A stretch of DNA of 12,955 nt from JAMIFN01 sp035906235 (lineage in GTDB: Bacteria; Pseudomonadota; Gammaproteobacteria; Burkholderiales; Burkholderiaceae_C): NCBI GenBank assembly GCA_035906235.1, contig JAMIFN010000097.1, positions 1 through 12,955 of the forward strand. The letters are read 5' to 3'. This document shows positions 1-5,560 of this stretch, piece after piece. Under the pieces are notes generated by a model that did not search any database, was not told the DNA's origin, and was given only the letters and a program-made list of their open reading frames with translations. Position 1 is the first letter of the stretch. Each line of letters begins with the position of its first letter. The position numbers were made by a program, and so were the translations under genes.

Positions 1-504
1 GCCCGGCACCATGGCCAGGCATTGCACCAGACCCACTTTCAGCGCGTCCAGGGCGGTCAAATCATCGGCGCTTTGCACCCGTCCGCCGTCTGGGTTTTGC
101 GCCTGCGGGCGGCGCTCAACGGCCCAAATAATGATGCCGCCGATGATGAAAGTGCTGGCCACCACCAGCGGATTAAACAAATGCGCTTTGATGTATTTGC
201 CAAATAACAGCCCCAACACCACCGCTGGCACAAAGGCAATCAGCACATTGGCAAAGAGGCGACTGGCTTGCGCGTCTTTACCTAGGCCGCAAAGCGTAGC
301 GCGAATTTTTTGCCAATACACCAAGATGACGGCAAAAATGGCGCCCGTTTGAATCGCCACCTCAAACACCTTGTCGCGTTCATCCGTCATGCCCAACAAA
401 CTGCCGGTCAAAATCAAATGCCCCGTTGATGAAATTGGCAAAAACTCGGTCAACCCTTCGACGATGCCCATGACGGCAGCTTTGATCAGCAATAACAGGT
501 CCAC
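1..504 (-). CDS. uppP: Undecaprenyl-diphosphatase UppP/BacA (partial, 3' end outside window)
   Basis: Integral membrane enzyme that dephosphorylates undecaprenyl diphosphate so the lipid carrier can be reused in peptidoglycan and surface-polysaccharide synthesis; it also confers bacitracin tolerance. The visible 168 codons begin with a hydrophobic segment leading into the family signature EGLTEFLPISSTGHLIL (residues about 15-31), followed by VAIQTGAIFAVILVYW and further membrane segments. The frame stays open to position 1, ending in MVPG, which in the family continues as PG(T)SRSG, the second conserved motif, just beyond the window. Start choice: a GTG at 504 gives the family-typical VDLLLLIKAAVMGIVEG and has AAGGA about 7 nt upstream; a GTG at 510 is in frame but sits on the Shine-Dalgarno itself. 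It is divergent from the hydrolase at 728. Roughly the C-terminal 40 percent is missing because of the window boundary, not a mutation. Confidence 0.95.
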   Translation of the reverse strand, partial: MDLLLLIKAAVMGIVEGLTEFLPISSTGHLILTGSLLGMTDERDKVFEVAIQTGAIFAVILVYWQKIRATLCGLGKDAQASRLFANVLIAFVPAVVLGLLFGKYIKAHLFNPLVVASTFIIGGIIIWAVERRPQAQNPDGGRVQSADDLTALDALKVGLVQCLAMVPG

Positions 505-520
505 AGGCACTTCCTTTGAT

Positions 521-528
521 GGGGGGGG
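521..528. repeat. G8/C8 homopolymer in the uppP 5' leader
   Basis: Eight consecutive G on the plus strand, read as C8 in the uppP transcript. It lies between the candidate -10 element (540-545) and the AAGGA ribosome-binding site (about 511-516) of uppP. Tracts of this length can gain or lose bases by slippage; here a length change would alter leader length rather than the reading frame. No functional effect is demonstrated. Confidence 0.6.
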
Positions 529-534
529 AATAGG

Positions 535-549
535 CTTGGATTATCCAAG
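535..549 (-). promoter_or_regulatory. Candidate uppP -10 element inside a 15-bp inverted repeat
   Basis: CTTGGAT and ATCCAAG form perfect 7-bp arms around a single central base. On the minus strand the centre reads GATAAT, a good sigma70 -10 hexamer (540-545), which would start transcription near 533, about 30 nt before the uppP start. I see no good -35 hexamer at 16-18 bp spacing. A palindrome covering a -10 element is a usual operator arrangement, but no regulator is identified. Confidence 0.35.
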
Positions 550-683
550 AGTTTTGTATCTGCGCCGTGATACGCGGCCCTTTGTAAGCTGATGGAATGG
601 GTGCGGGCTAACCTGTCGAAAACCCTAGACGCATAAGAGCGGGATTGGCGATACATAAGCTTTATGATGGCAGTAGGCTCACG

Positions 684-703
684 CTGTACGATGTACGCTA
701 CAG
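684..703. promoter_or_regulatory. Inverted repeat CTGTA-N10-TACAG upstream of the hydrolase
   Basis: Perfect 5-bp arms separated by 10 bp, containing an overlapping direct repeat TGTACG/TGTACG (686-691 and 693-698). It lies 25-44 bp upstream of the ATG at 728 and downstream of a TATGAT hexamer (663-668) that could be a -10 element but has no -35 partner at normal spacing. The position would suit an operator. The spacing does not match the LexA consensus (CTGT-N8-ACAG). Short arms like these can arise by chance. Confidence 0.25.
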
Positions 704-727
704 TGTCTGGGCTTGCAGTACAGCAGT

Positions 728-1579
728 ATGGACCCTACCCTTCAGCACCTTTTATCCCGCAATGGCACGCAGTTGGCTGTGTACGACTGGCCCTATTTGC
801 GTCAGCGACCAGCCCGTGCAGCGGTGCTCATCGTTCACACTTTGGGCGATTATGGCCTGCGGTATCAGCAGCTGGCACAGCGCTTGTCGCACTGGGGCTT
901 TGCGGTGCGCACTTTTGATTTGTACGGCCATGGCCAGTCCGGGGGTGAGGCTGGAACCTTGCTGCATACCAATCAATTGGCTGAAGATGTGGCCGATGTG
1001 GCCGCAGACTGGCGGCCGCGTTTGCCCGTTGGGATGCCCTTAATCGTGATGGGTTACTCCATGGGGGCGACGGTGGCGATGCAGGCGCAACTGCAAGGGA
1101 TGTTGGATGCGCAAGCGTATTGCTTGTTCTCGCCCATGCTGCGTCTTCATATGACATGGCTGCAAAGGGTTGCACTCGGGGTTTTTCGCTATATCTTGCC
1201 TGATCATGTTGGTCCCGCCCATTTTTACCCGGGCCAGCATGTTCGAGACCCTGAAGCTCAAATCCTATTGGAGCATGATGAAAAATGGGTGCGCGTCTTG
1301 AGCGCGCGCCTAGGCGACAGCATGTTCACGAGCTGCGCGGAAGTCATGCGTCGCGCCAAAGAGTGGAGCATCCCTACCCTATTGCTGTACAACGGAGAAA
1401 TGCCCCCACAAGGCGCCGTACTGCCCAGTGGAACCGAGGACTTTTTTATGTGCTCTCCATCGGGGATTGAGCTTAAACGCTTCGATAACGCCTACCCTGA
1501 CTTGCTGCACGATGTCGAGAAAAACGAGGTTTACACCCGTATGCAGCAGTGGCTAAATCGCCATTATCCCGAGCGATAA
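728..1579 (+). CDS. Alpha/beta hydrolase of the monoacylglycerol lipase / serine aminopeptidase S33 type, with substituted acid and His sites
   Basis: 283 residues, the usual size for single-domain cytoplasmic lipase-like hydrolases. Visible in order: strand plus oxyanion region VLIVHTLGDYGLRY (33-46; family VHGLGEHSGRY), FDLYGHGQSGG (63-73; family DxRGHGxSxG), and the nucleophile elbow GYSMG (109-113) with Ser111. The other triad positions look altered. Where relatives have G-x-D after the late beta strand IPTLLLY, this protein has G-E-M (223-225). Where relatives have YHE(I/L)(F/L)NE, it has YPDLLHD (256-262), so the catalytic His position is Pro257, with a His four residues later at 261. 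Activity is therefore uncertain; substrate unknown. Start: ATG 728 gives MDPTLQHLLSRNG; a TTG at 713 is in frame; neither has a clear Shine-Dalgarno. It is convergent with fis, 22 bp between stops, with no visible terminator. Confidence 0.88.
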   Translation: MDPTLQHLLSRNGTQLAVYDWPYLRQRPARAAVLIVHTLGDYGLRYQQLAQRLSHWGFAVRTFDLYGHGQSGGEAGTLLHTNQLAEDVADVAADWRPRLPVGMPLIVMGYSMGATVAMQAQLQGMLDAQAYCLFSPMLRLHMTWLQRVALGVFRYILPDHVGPAHFYPGQHVRDPEAQILLEHDEKWVRVLSARLGDSMFTSCAEVMRRAKEWSIPTLLLYNGEMPPQGAVLPSGTEDFFMCSPSGIELKRFDNAYPDLLHDVEKNEVYTRMQQWLNRHYPER

Positions 1580-1601
1580 GCGGTTCAAAGCGCCTTCGCC
1601 A

Positions 1602-1835
1602 TTAATCGGCCAAGCCATATTGCAATAATTTCTTGCGCAGCGTGTTTCGGTTCAGCCCCAACCATTGGGCGGCCTTGGATTGATTGCCCTCTGCGCGCTG
1701 CATCACCACCTCCAGCATCGGTTTTTCCACCACGCTGAGCACCATTTCGTACATATTGGCAGGGCATTCCCCGTCCAAATCATCGAAATAGGTTTGCAGA
1801 TTGTGGAGTACGCTTTCGCTGATGCTCGATTTCAT
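1602..1835 (-). CDS. fis: Fis-family DNA-binding protein
   Basis: 77 residues, typical of the short betaproteobacterial Fis (the enterobacterial protein is about 98). Fis is a homodimeric nucleoid-associated protein that bends DNA and modulates rRNA, tRNA and recombination sites. The C-terminal third holds the helix-turn-helix: NQSKAAQWLGLNRNTLRKKL (about residues 51-70), ending in QYGLAD. The upstream part, MYEMVLSVVEKPMLEVVMQ, is the dimerisation helix region. It begins 9 bp after the dusB stop, so it is almost surely co-transcribed with dusB, the arrangement known from many proteobacteria. In many Burkholderiales purH follows fis; here the next gene is an unrelated hydrolase in opposite orientation. 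Ribosome-binding sequence is weak (AAGA about 14 nt upstream), compatible with translational dependence on dusB. Confidence 0.95.
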   Translation of the reverse strand: MKSSISESVLHNLQTYFDDLDGECPANMYEMVLSVVEKPMLEVVMQRAEGNQSKAAQWLGLNRNTLRKKLLQYGLAD

Positions 1836-1844
1836 AATGCGGTT

Positions 1845-2873
1845 TCATCTTTCTTGTTGTGCGTCCAGTGAGGCCGTGCGTGGCAGTGTGTGGCACTGGT
1901 CGGCCATCTGTGTTAAGTAGGCATCTACGGCTGCGTATTGCTGTGCGGCGTTGTCTAGCGTGTTCATGTATTGGCGAAACGCCAAGCTGCCCGGCAAATC
2001 GGCCACATACCAGCCAATGTGCTTGCGCGCGCTGCGCACGCCGGCGTATTCGCCATATAAATCGTAGTGCTCGTGCAGGTGCTCCAAGAGCAGCTGGCGT
2101 ACCTCGGCCATATCGGGCGCCGGCAAATGCTCGCCCGTGGCCAAATAGTGCGCAATTTCGCGAAAAATCCAAGGCCGGCCTTGCGCCGCGCGTCCTACCA
2201 TGACGGCATCGGCACCTGTTTGCTGCAAAACTGCGAGGGCTTTCTCAGGGCTGCTGATGTCGCCATTGGCCACCACAGGTACGCCTACCGCAGCCTTGAC
2301 GGCGGCGATGGTGTCGTATTCGGCCTGGCCTTTATAGCCTTGCTCGCGTGTGCGCCCATGCACTGTCAGCATGGCGACGCCAGCGCTCTCGGCCGCGCGG
2401 GCGATGGTCACGGCGTTCTTATGCGTTTGGCACCAACCCGTGCGCATTTTTAAAGTCACGGGCACGCCACTGGGCGCGGCTGCCTGCACCACGGCCGCAA
2501 CGATTTCTAGCGCCAGTTTTTCGTCTTGCATCAGCGCCGAGCCTGCCCATTTATTACAGACTTTTTTGGCTGGGCAGCCCATATTGATGTCGATGATTTG
2601 CGCGCCTCGATCAATGTTGTAGCGCGCGGCCTCAGCCATCATGGCCGCATCAGTGCCCGCAATCTGCACCGCAATGGGGCCAAGCTCACCAGTGTGATCT
2701 GCGCGGCGCGAAGTTTTCAGGCTTTTGAACAAATCGGGGCGGCTGGTCACCATCTCACTCACGGCATAGCCAGCGCCCAGTTTTTTACACAGCTTGCGAA
2801 AAGGCCTATCCGTTACCCCCGCCATGGGCGCGGCAAAAACCCGATTGGGTAAGGTGTAAGAGCCGAGTTGCAT
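1845..2873 (-). CDS. dusB: tRNA-dihydrouridine synthase B
   Basis: 342 residues, a full-length Dus flavoprotein that reduces uridine to dihydrouridine in the tRNA D-loop using FMN and NAD(P)H. Visible: N-terminal FMN-barrel motif VFAAPMAGVTDRPFR (12-26), EMVTSR (40-45), DINMGCPAKKVCNKWAGSAL (95-114) with the catalytic Cys100, LKMRTGW (141-147), HGRTREQGYKG (172-182), VVANGDI and GADAVMVGRAAQGRPW (phosphate-binding end of the barrel). The C-terminal helical domain contains the DusB-type RSARKHIGWY. The last 20 or so residues (TLPRTASLDAQQER) are less conserved in character. The start at 2873 gives MQLGSYTLPNRVFAAPM, as in relatives; no Shine-Dalgarno is evident. fis follows after 9 bp. A hairpin with a T-run lies just upstream (2899-2924), between this gene and the best promoter element. 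Confidence 0.96.
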   Translation of the reverse strand: MQLGSYTLPNRVFAAPMAGVTDRPFRKLCKKLGAGYAVSEMVTSRPDLFKSLKTSRRADHTGELGPIAVQIAGTDAAMMAEAARYNIDRGAQIIDINMGCPAKKVCNKWAGSALMQDEKLALEIVAAVVQAAAPSGVPVTLKMRTGWCQTHKNAVTIARAAESAGVAMLTVHGRTREQGYKGQAEYDTIAAVKAAVGVPVVANGDISSPEKALAVLQQTGADAVMVGRAAQGRPWIFREIAHYLATGEHLPAPDMAEVRQLLLEHLHEHYDLYGEYAGVRSARKHIGWYVADLPGSLAFRQYMNTLDNAAQQYAAVDAYLTQMADQCHTLPRTASLDAQQER

Positions 2874-2898
2874 AGAGTGGGAAAAGTGCTTGAGGGGT

Positions 2899-2924
2899 AA
2901 AAAAGCCTGCGCAAAAGGCAGGCT
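2899..2924 (-). terminator. Rho-independent terminator after the acyl-CoA ligase gene (or dusB leader attenuator)
   Basis: Perfect 7-bp stem AGCCTGC (2904-2910) / GCAGGCT (2918-2924) with a 7-nt loop. Read on the minus strand it is followed by six T (2904-2899). It lies 79-104 nt after the ligase stop and 26 nt before the dusB start, so it should end ligase transcription. Because the candidate dusB -10 lies upstream of it (2962-2967), it may also act on dusB-fis transcripts. Plus-strand use is unlikely, since only ATTTTGG follows. Confidence 0.75.
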
Positions 2925-2961
2925 ATTTTGGAGGCGGGTTGTTTGCTTAAAATTTAGGCAA

Positions 2962-2967
2962 ATTATA
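2962..2967 (-). promoter_or_regulatory. Candidate -10 element (TATAAT) for dusB-fis
   Basis: A perfect sigma70 -10 hexamer on the minus strand (TTGCTATAATTTG), in the gap between the ligase stop (3003) and dusB. There is no good -35 at 16-18 bp. If used, RNA starts near 2955, giving a leader of about 80 nt that contains the 2904-2924 hairpin. Confidence 0.4.
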
Positions 2968-3002
2968 GCAAGATTTTGAACGGAAGTGGCGTGGGGATTG
3001 CC

Positions 3003-4598
3003 CTATAGCGTGCTGTTGAGGCGCTCGATAACTTGCAGCTTCAAGTCTTTTTTCAGCACCTTGCCCGAGGCGTTGAGCGGAAAAGCATCAAAGGCCAAGA
3101 AATGGCGTGGCACTTTGTAATTGGCCATGTTCTCGCGGCACCAGCTGTGCAGGGCTTTGGCATCAAAGGTTTTGCCGGCTTTCAGCATGACGCAGGCCAC
3201 GCCTACTTCGCCCATGCGCTCGTCGGGCACGCCCAGTGCCGCCACTTGCGCGATATCGGGGTGAGCGGCCATCAGACGCTCAATCTCAGCCGGGTAGCAA
3301 TTAAAGCCGCCGACGATGAACATGTCTTTCAGGCGATCGGTGATGCGCAGATAGCCTTGCTCGTTCAGCACCCCCACATCGCCCGTGTGCAGCCAGCCGT
3401 CTTTGATAGTTTCGGCCGTGGCTTGCTCGTCATCCAGATAACCCAGCATGACATTGAAGCCCTTGATCAGCAGCTCGCCGTTTTCGCCTGCGGGCAGGGT
3501 ATTGCCCGCCTCGTCCACGATTTTGATTTCGGTGCCAGGCAGGGCTTTGCCGCAATAGGTGGCGACAGTCTCGACGCTGTCGCCCGGGTCGCACAGAGTG
3601 CCAAAGCCTGAGCATTCGGTTTGGCCGTAGGCGGTCGTCACCTTTTTAAAGCCCAGCACATCGCGCATTTGCGCAATCAGCACAGGCGGCACGGTGGCCG
3701 CGCCCGTCACGGTGGCGTTGAGCGAAGAGATGTCGTAATCGCCCAGTTTGTCGTGCGCCAGCATGGTGAGAAACAGCGTGGGCGGGCCGGGTAAAAAGGT
3801 GATTTTTTCGTCTTGAATGCGTTGCAGCACACTGGCCGCGTCAAATACCTGATGCGGGTAAATGGTGGCGCCGTGCAGCAGGGCGGCCAGCCAGCCGGCT
3901 TTGTAGCCAAAGGTGTGGAAGAAGGGGTTGATGATGAGGAAGTGGTCGCCCTGCACCAGCCCCACTACCCGCGCCCATTCGGCAATGGTGCGGATGCTGG
4001 CCTCGTGCCCCAGTTTCACCCCCTTGGGTTTGCCTGTGGTGCCACTGGTGAACATCAAATCGGCCATGCTGTCGGGCGCAATAGCCGCTTCGCGTGCAGG
4101 CACTTGCGCCAAGCTGTCGGCGGTGCCGCTGGCCAAGAATTGTTCCCAGCTCAGTTCGCCCGCGTTTTTGGGCGCTTGGCGCAGCACCACCACGGTTTGC
4201 AGGCAGGCGGGGCGGCCATCAGCCAGCATATCGGGGTAGTAGTTGCCCAAAAAATCGCCGACCGAGAGCAGGGCTTTGCAGCCGCTGCGTTCCAAAATAT
4301 CGTTGGCTTCCATGCCTTTCATGCGGGTATTGATGGGCACCAACACCGCGCCTGCCATGTGGATGCCGCAGGCGGCCACAATCCACTCATAGGTATTGGG
4401 CGCCCACACCGCGACGCGGTCGCCCGCAGCCACGCCTAATGCAATCAGGGCGCTGGCGGCTTGCTCGATTTGCGGCAGCAGCTGCGCATAGCTGGCGCGG
4501 TAATCGCCATCAACGATGGCCAGTTGGCTGGCGTATTGTTGGCAAGACTGGCGGATGGCGGCGGGCAGGGTGCGGGCGGTGGTGGCAGAGGTATTCAT
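3003..4598 (-). CDS. AMP-forming acyl-CoA ligase, FadD3-like
   Basis: 531 residues, full length for the ANL superfamily: a carboxylic acid is adenylated with ATP, then transferred to CoA. Motifs: P-loop-like FTSGTTGKPKGVKL (183-196), PFFHTFGYKAGW (225-236), TAYGQTE (322-328), GWLHTGDVG (401-409), the hinge and ATP-binding segment DRLKDMFIVGGFN (421-433), and the C-terminal PLNASGK with catalytic Lys513. The N-terminal pattern NTRMKGMEANDILERSG and GDFLG resembles FadD3-family ligases, which in actinobacteria activate the HIP acid from steroid side-ring breakdown; that substrate is only an analogy, since no steroid or beta-oxidation genes lie nearby. It stands alone: divergent from yqgE across 299 bp and separated from dusB by a terminator. 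No clear Shine-Dalgarno precedes the ATG. Confidence 0.9.
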   Translation of the reverse strand: MNTSATTARTLPAAIRQSCQQYASQLAIVDGDYRASYAQLLPQIEQAASALIALGVAAGDRVAVWAPNTYEWIVAACGIHMAGAVLVPINTRMKGMEANDILERSGCKALLSVGDFLGNYYPDMLADGRPACLQTVVVLRQAPKNAGELSWEQFLASGTADSLAQVPAREAAIAPDSMADLMFTSGTTGKPKGVKLGHEASIRTIAEWARVVGLVQGDHFLIINPFFHTFGYKAGWLAALLHGATIYPHQVFDAASVLQRIQDEKITFLPGPPTLFLTMLAHDKLGDYDISSLNATVTGAATVPPVLIAQMRDVLGFKKVTTAYGQTECSGFGTLCDPGDSVETVATYCGKALPGTEIKIVDEAGNTLPAGENGELLIKGFNVMLGYLDDEQATAETIKDGWLHTGDVGVLNEQGYLRITDRLKDMFIVGGFNCYPAEIERLMAAHPDIAQVAALGVPDERMGEVGVACVMLKAGKTFDAKALHSWCRENMANYKVPRHFLAFDAFPLNASGKVLKKDLKLQVIERLNSTL

Positions 4599-4658
4599 GG
4601 ACTGTGAATCGAAGATGGGAATTTTTGGGTGAAGTGTAGCGGGGTGTTAGGCTTGGCC

Positions 4659-4687
4659 ATTCCAGCGAGGGCTGGAATTCATGAATT
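4659..4687. repeat. Inverted repeat ATTCCAGC-gagg-GCTGGAAT joined to palindrome AATTCATGAATT
   Basis: Perfect 8-bp arms (4659-4666 and 4671-4678) around a 4-nt loop, sharing three bases (4676-4678) with a perfect 12-bp palindrome (4676-4687). The first part resembles the short CATTCC...GGAAT inverted repeats scattered through many proteobacterial intergenic regions; that family membership is inferred from appearance. It has no T-run suited to a terminator. Confidence 0.55.
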
Positions 4688-4725
4688 TATAGAAAAAAAT
4701 CATCAAAAAAATGAGCTGCCTGGGC

Positions 4726-4739
4726 AGGCTTTTCAGCCT
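4726..4739. repeat. Small hairpin AGGCT-TTTC-AGCCT
   Basis: Perfect 5-bp arms and a 4-nt loop. It partly overlaps an alternative small stem GCCT-GGGC-AGGC (4718-4729), so two mutually exclusive folds are possible. No T-run follows. Role unknown; it may simply be part of the repeat-rich gap. Confidence 0.3.
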
Positions 4740-4743
4740 ATAA

Positions 4744-4781
4744 GCCATAAAGCAATACAAAAAATTTGCCATAAAACAATA
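4744..4781. repeat. 14-bp imperfect direct repeat GCCATAAA(G/A)CAATA, 24-bp period
   Basis: Copies at 4744-4757 (GCCATAAAGCAATA) and 4768-4781 (GCCATAAAACAATA) match at 13 of 14 positions, with start-to-start spacing of 24 bp, a little over two helical turns. Tandem sites on nearly the same face of DNA are typical of regulator binding, but no protein is identified. Confidence 0.5.
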
Positions 4782-4789
4782 GCAAGCTG

Positions 4790-4799
4790 CAATTGTCCC
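4790..4799 (+). promoter_or_regulatory. Upstream half-site CAATTGTCCC
   Basis: This 10-mer recurs in inverted orientation as GGGACAATTG at 4857-4866, inside the palindrome next to the yqgE promoter. The two AATT cores are 71 bp apart. It could be an auxiliary operator or the arm of a long-range stem. Confidence 0.35.
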
Positions 4800-4857
4800 A
4801 AAATAGACACTAATCATCTTTAGAAGAAGCAAAAAAATCAAAAAAATGCATAAATCG

Positions 4858-4869
4858 GGACAATTGTCC
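4858..4869. promoter_or_regulatory. Candidate operator, palindrome GGACAATTGTCC
   Basis: A perfect 12-bp palindrome whose right half, TTGTCC (4864-4869), is also the best -35 hexamer of the yqgE promoter. A protein bound here would compete with RNA polymerase for yqgE and possibly influence the divergent ligase gene. The cognate regulator is not recognisable. Confidence 0.45.
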
Positions 4870-4898
4870 GTCCTTGATTGCCCTATAGAATCCCCTCA
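4864..4898 (+). promoter_or_regulatory. Candidate sigma70 promoter of yqgE-ruvX-pyrR-pyrB-pyrC', probably leaderless
   Basis: The -35 TTGTCC (4864-4869, 4 of 6 to TTGACA), a 16-bp spacer and the -10 TAGAAT (4886-4891, 5 of 6 to TATAAT) predict a start at about 4898, the A of the yqgE ATG. No Shine-Dalgarno can be seen before the ATG (only CCCCTC), and there is no other in-frame ATG, GTG or TTG before the conserved NHFLIATP motif. Together these suggest a leaderless mRNA or one with a leader of only a few nucleotides. Confidence 0.45.
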
Positions 4899-5560
4899 TG
4901 CTTTCTGATGTATCTTCTGCGCCCACTGCCACTTCGGATCTGAACCTGAGCAACCATTTTTTGATTGCCACGCCTGCGGTTGAGGGGGATATGTTCGAAA
5001 AGTCGCTGGTGTATTTGTGCCAGCATACCGAAAACGGCGCTTTGGGGCTGATTGTGAACAAGCCCACCGATATTGCCCTAGCCAAGCTGTTTGAACAGGT
5101 GGATTTGCCGCTGGAGCGCCGCGATTTGCAGCATGCCATGGTTTTAGAGGGCGGCCCTTTGCACGCCGAACGCGGCTTTGTCTTGCATGAGCGCATGCAG
5201 CCCGTCAGCGTTGAGCCACCTTCCATCGTGCAAGGCGATGACGACGGCTTGGATACGATTTACTCCTCCACACTTTTGGTGGCTGGTAGCAACCTAGAGC
5301 TGACCACTTCCACCGACATCATGCACGCCATGGCGCATGGCGGCGGCCCTAGGCAAGTGTTAGTGACGCTAGGTTTTGCCTCTTGGGGCGGTGGGCAGCT
5401 AGAAGAAGAACTGGCACAAAACGCTTGGCTGGCCGTGGATGCGGGCAGCAACCCCGAAGGTGTTTTGTTCGACACCCCGCCCGAAGATCGCTACAACGCA
5501 GCCCTTAAACGCCTAGGCCTAGAGCCGTGGATGCTGGGCGCAGGGGCGGGCAGGGCATGA
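4898..5560 (+). CDS. yqgE: YqgE/AlgH family protein (UPF0301)
   Basis: 220 residues; conserved bacterial family of unsettled biochemical role, named AlgH in Pseudomonas from an alginate-related report. Visible hallmarks: LNLSNHFLIATPAVEGDMFEK at about residues 15-35, VYLCQHTENGALGLIVNKP (38-56), LEGGPLHAERGFVLHE (83-98), and near the C-terminal third TLGFASWGGGQLEEELAQNAWL (about 157-178). The N-terminus carries about 14 extra residues (SDVSSAPTATSD) before the conserved core, but no other start exists in that stretch. Its stop overlaps the ruvX ATG (ATGA, 5557-5560). It heads the yqgE-ruvX-pyrR-pyrB-pyrC' run, as in many Burkholderiales. Confidence 0.93.
   Translation: MLSDVSSAPTATSDLNLSNHFLIATPAVEGDMFEKSLVYLCQHTENGALGLIVNKPTDIALAKLFEQVDLPLERRDLQHAMVLEGGPLHAERGFVLHERMQPVSVEPPSIVQGDDDGLDTIYSSTLLVAGSNLELTTSTDIMHAMAHGGGPRQVLVTLGFASWGGGQLEEELAQNAWLAVDAGSNPEGVLFDTPPEDRYNAALKRLGLEPWMLGAGAGRA

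Larger units (their letters stand above)
4599..4897. other. AT-rich divergent intergenic region, no gene
   Basis: 299 bp between the divergent ligase and yqgE starts, clearly richer in A and T than its neighbours. It holds the inverted repeats, direct repeats and promoter elements listed separately. A 64-codon minus-strand frame (4647-4841) crosses most of it, but it is built from the AT-rich repeats, has no recognisable domain and I do not regard it as a gene. A TATAAA hexamer on the minus strand (4686-4691), flanked by two T-runs, is a possible -10 for the ligase, with no convincing -35. Confidence 0.7.

Noticed and set aside
684..703. LexA (SOS) box upstream of the hydrolase
   Set aside because: CTGT and ACAG are present, but separated by 12 rather than 8 bp, so it does not match the LexA consensus. 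Kept only as a weak unidentified inverted repeat.
828..1261. Minus-strand frames opposite the hydrolase
   Set aside because: Overlapped completely by the plus-strand gene with clear alpha/beta hydrolase motifs; no independent evidence of coding.
3033..4439. Two long plus-strand open frames (192 and 208 codons) opposite the acyl-CoA ligase
   Set aside because: They are antisense to a ligase with all its motifs intact, and have no recognisable domain or ribosome-binding site.
4647..4841. 64-codon minus-strand reading frame encoding a hydrophobic peptide (LYCFMAY-like repeats)
   Set aside because: It is created by AT-rich DNA and the 24-bp-period direct repeat, overlaps the inverted repeats, has no ribosome-binding site and no recognisable domain.
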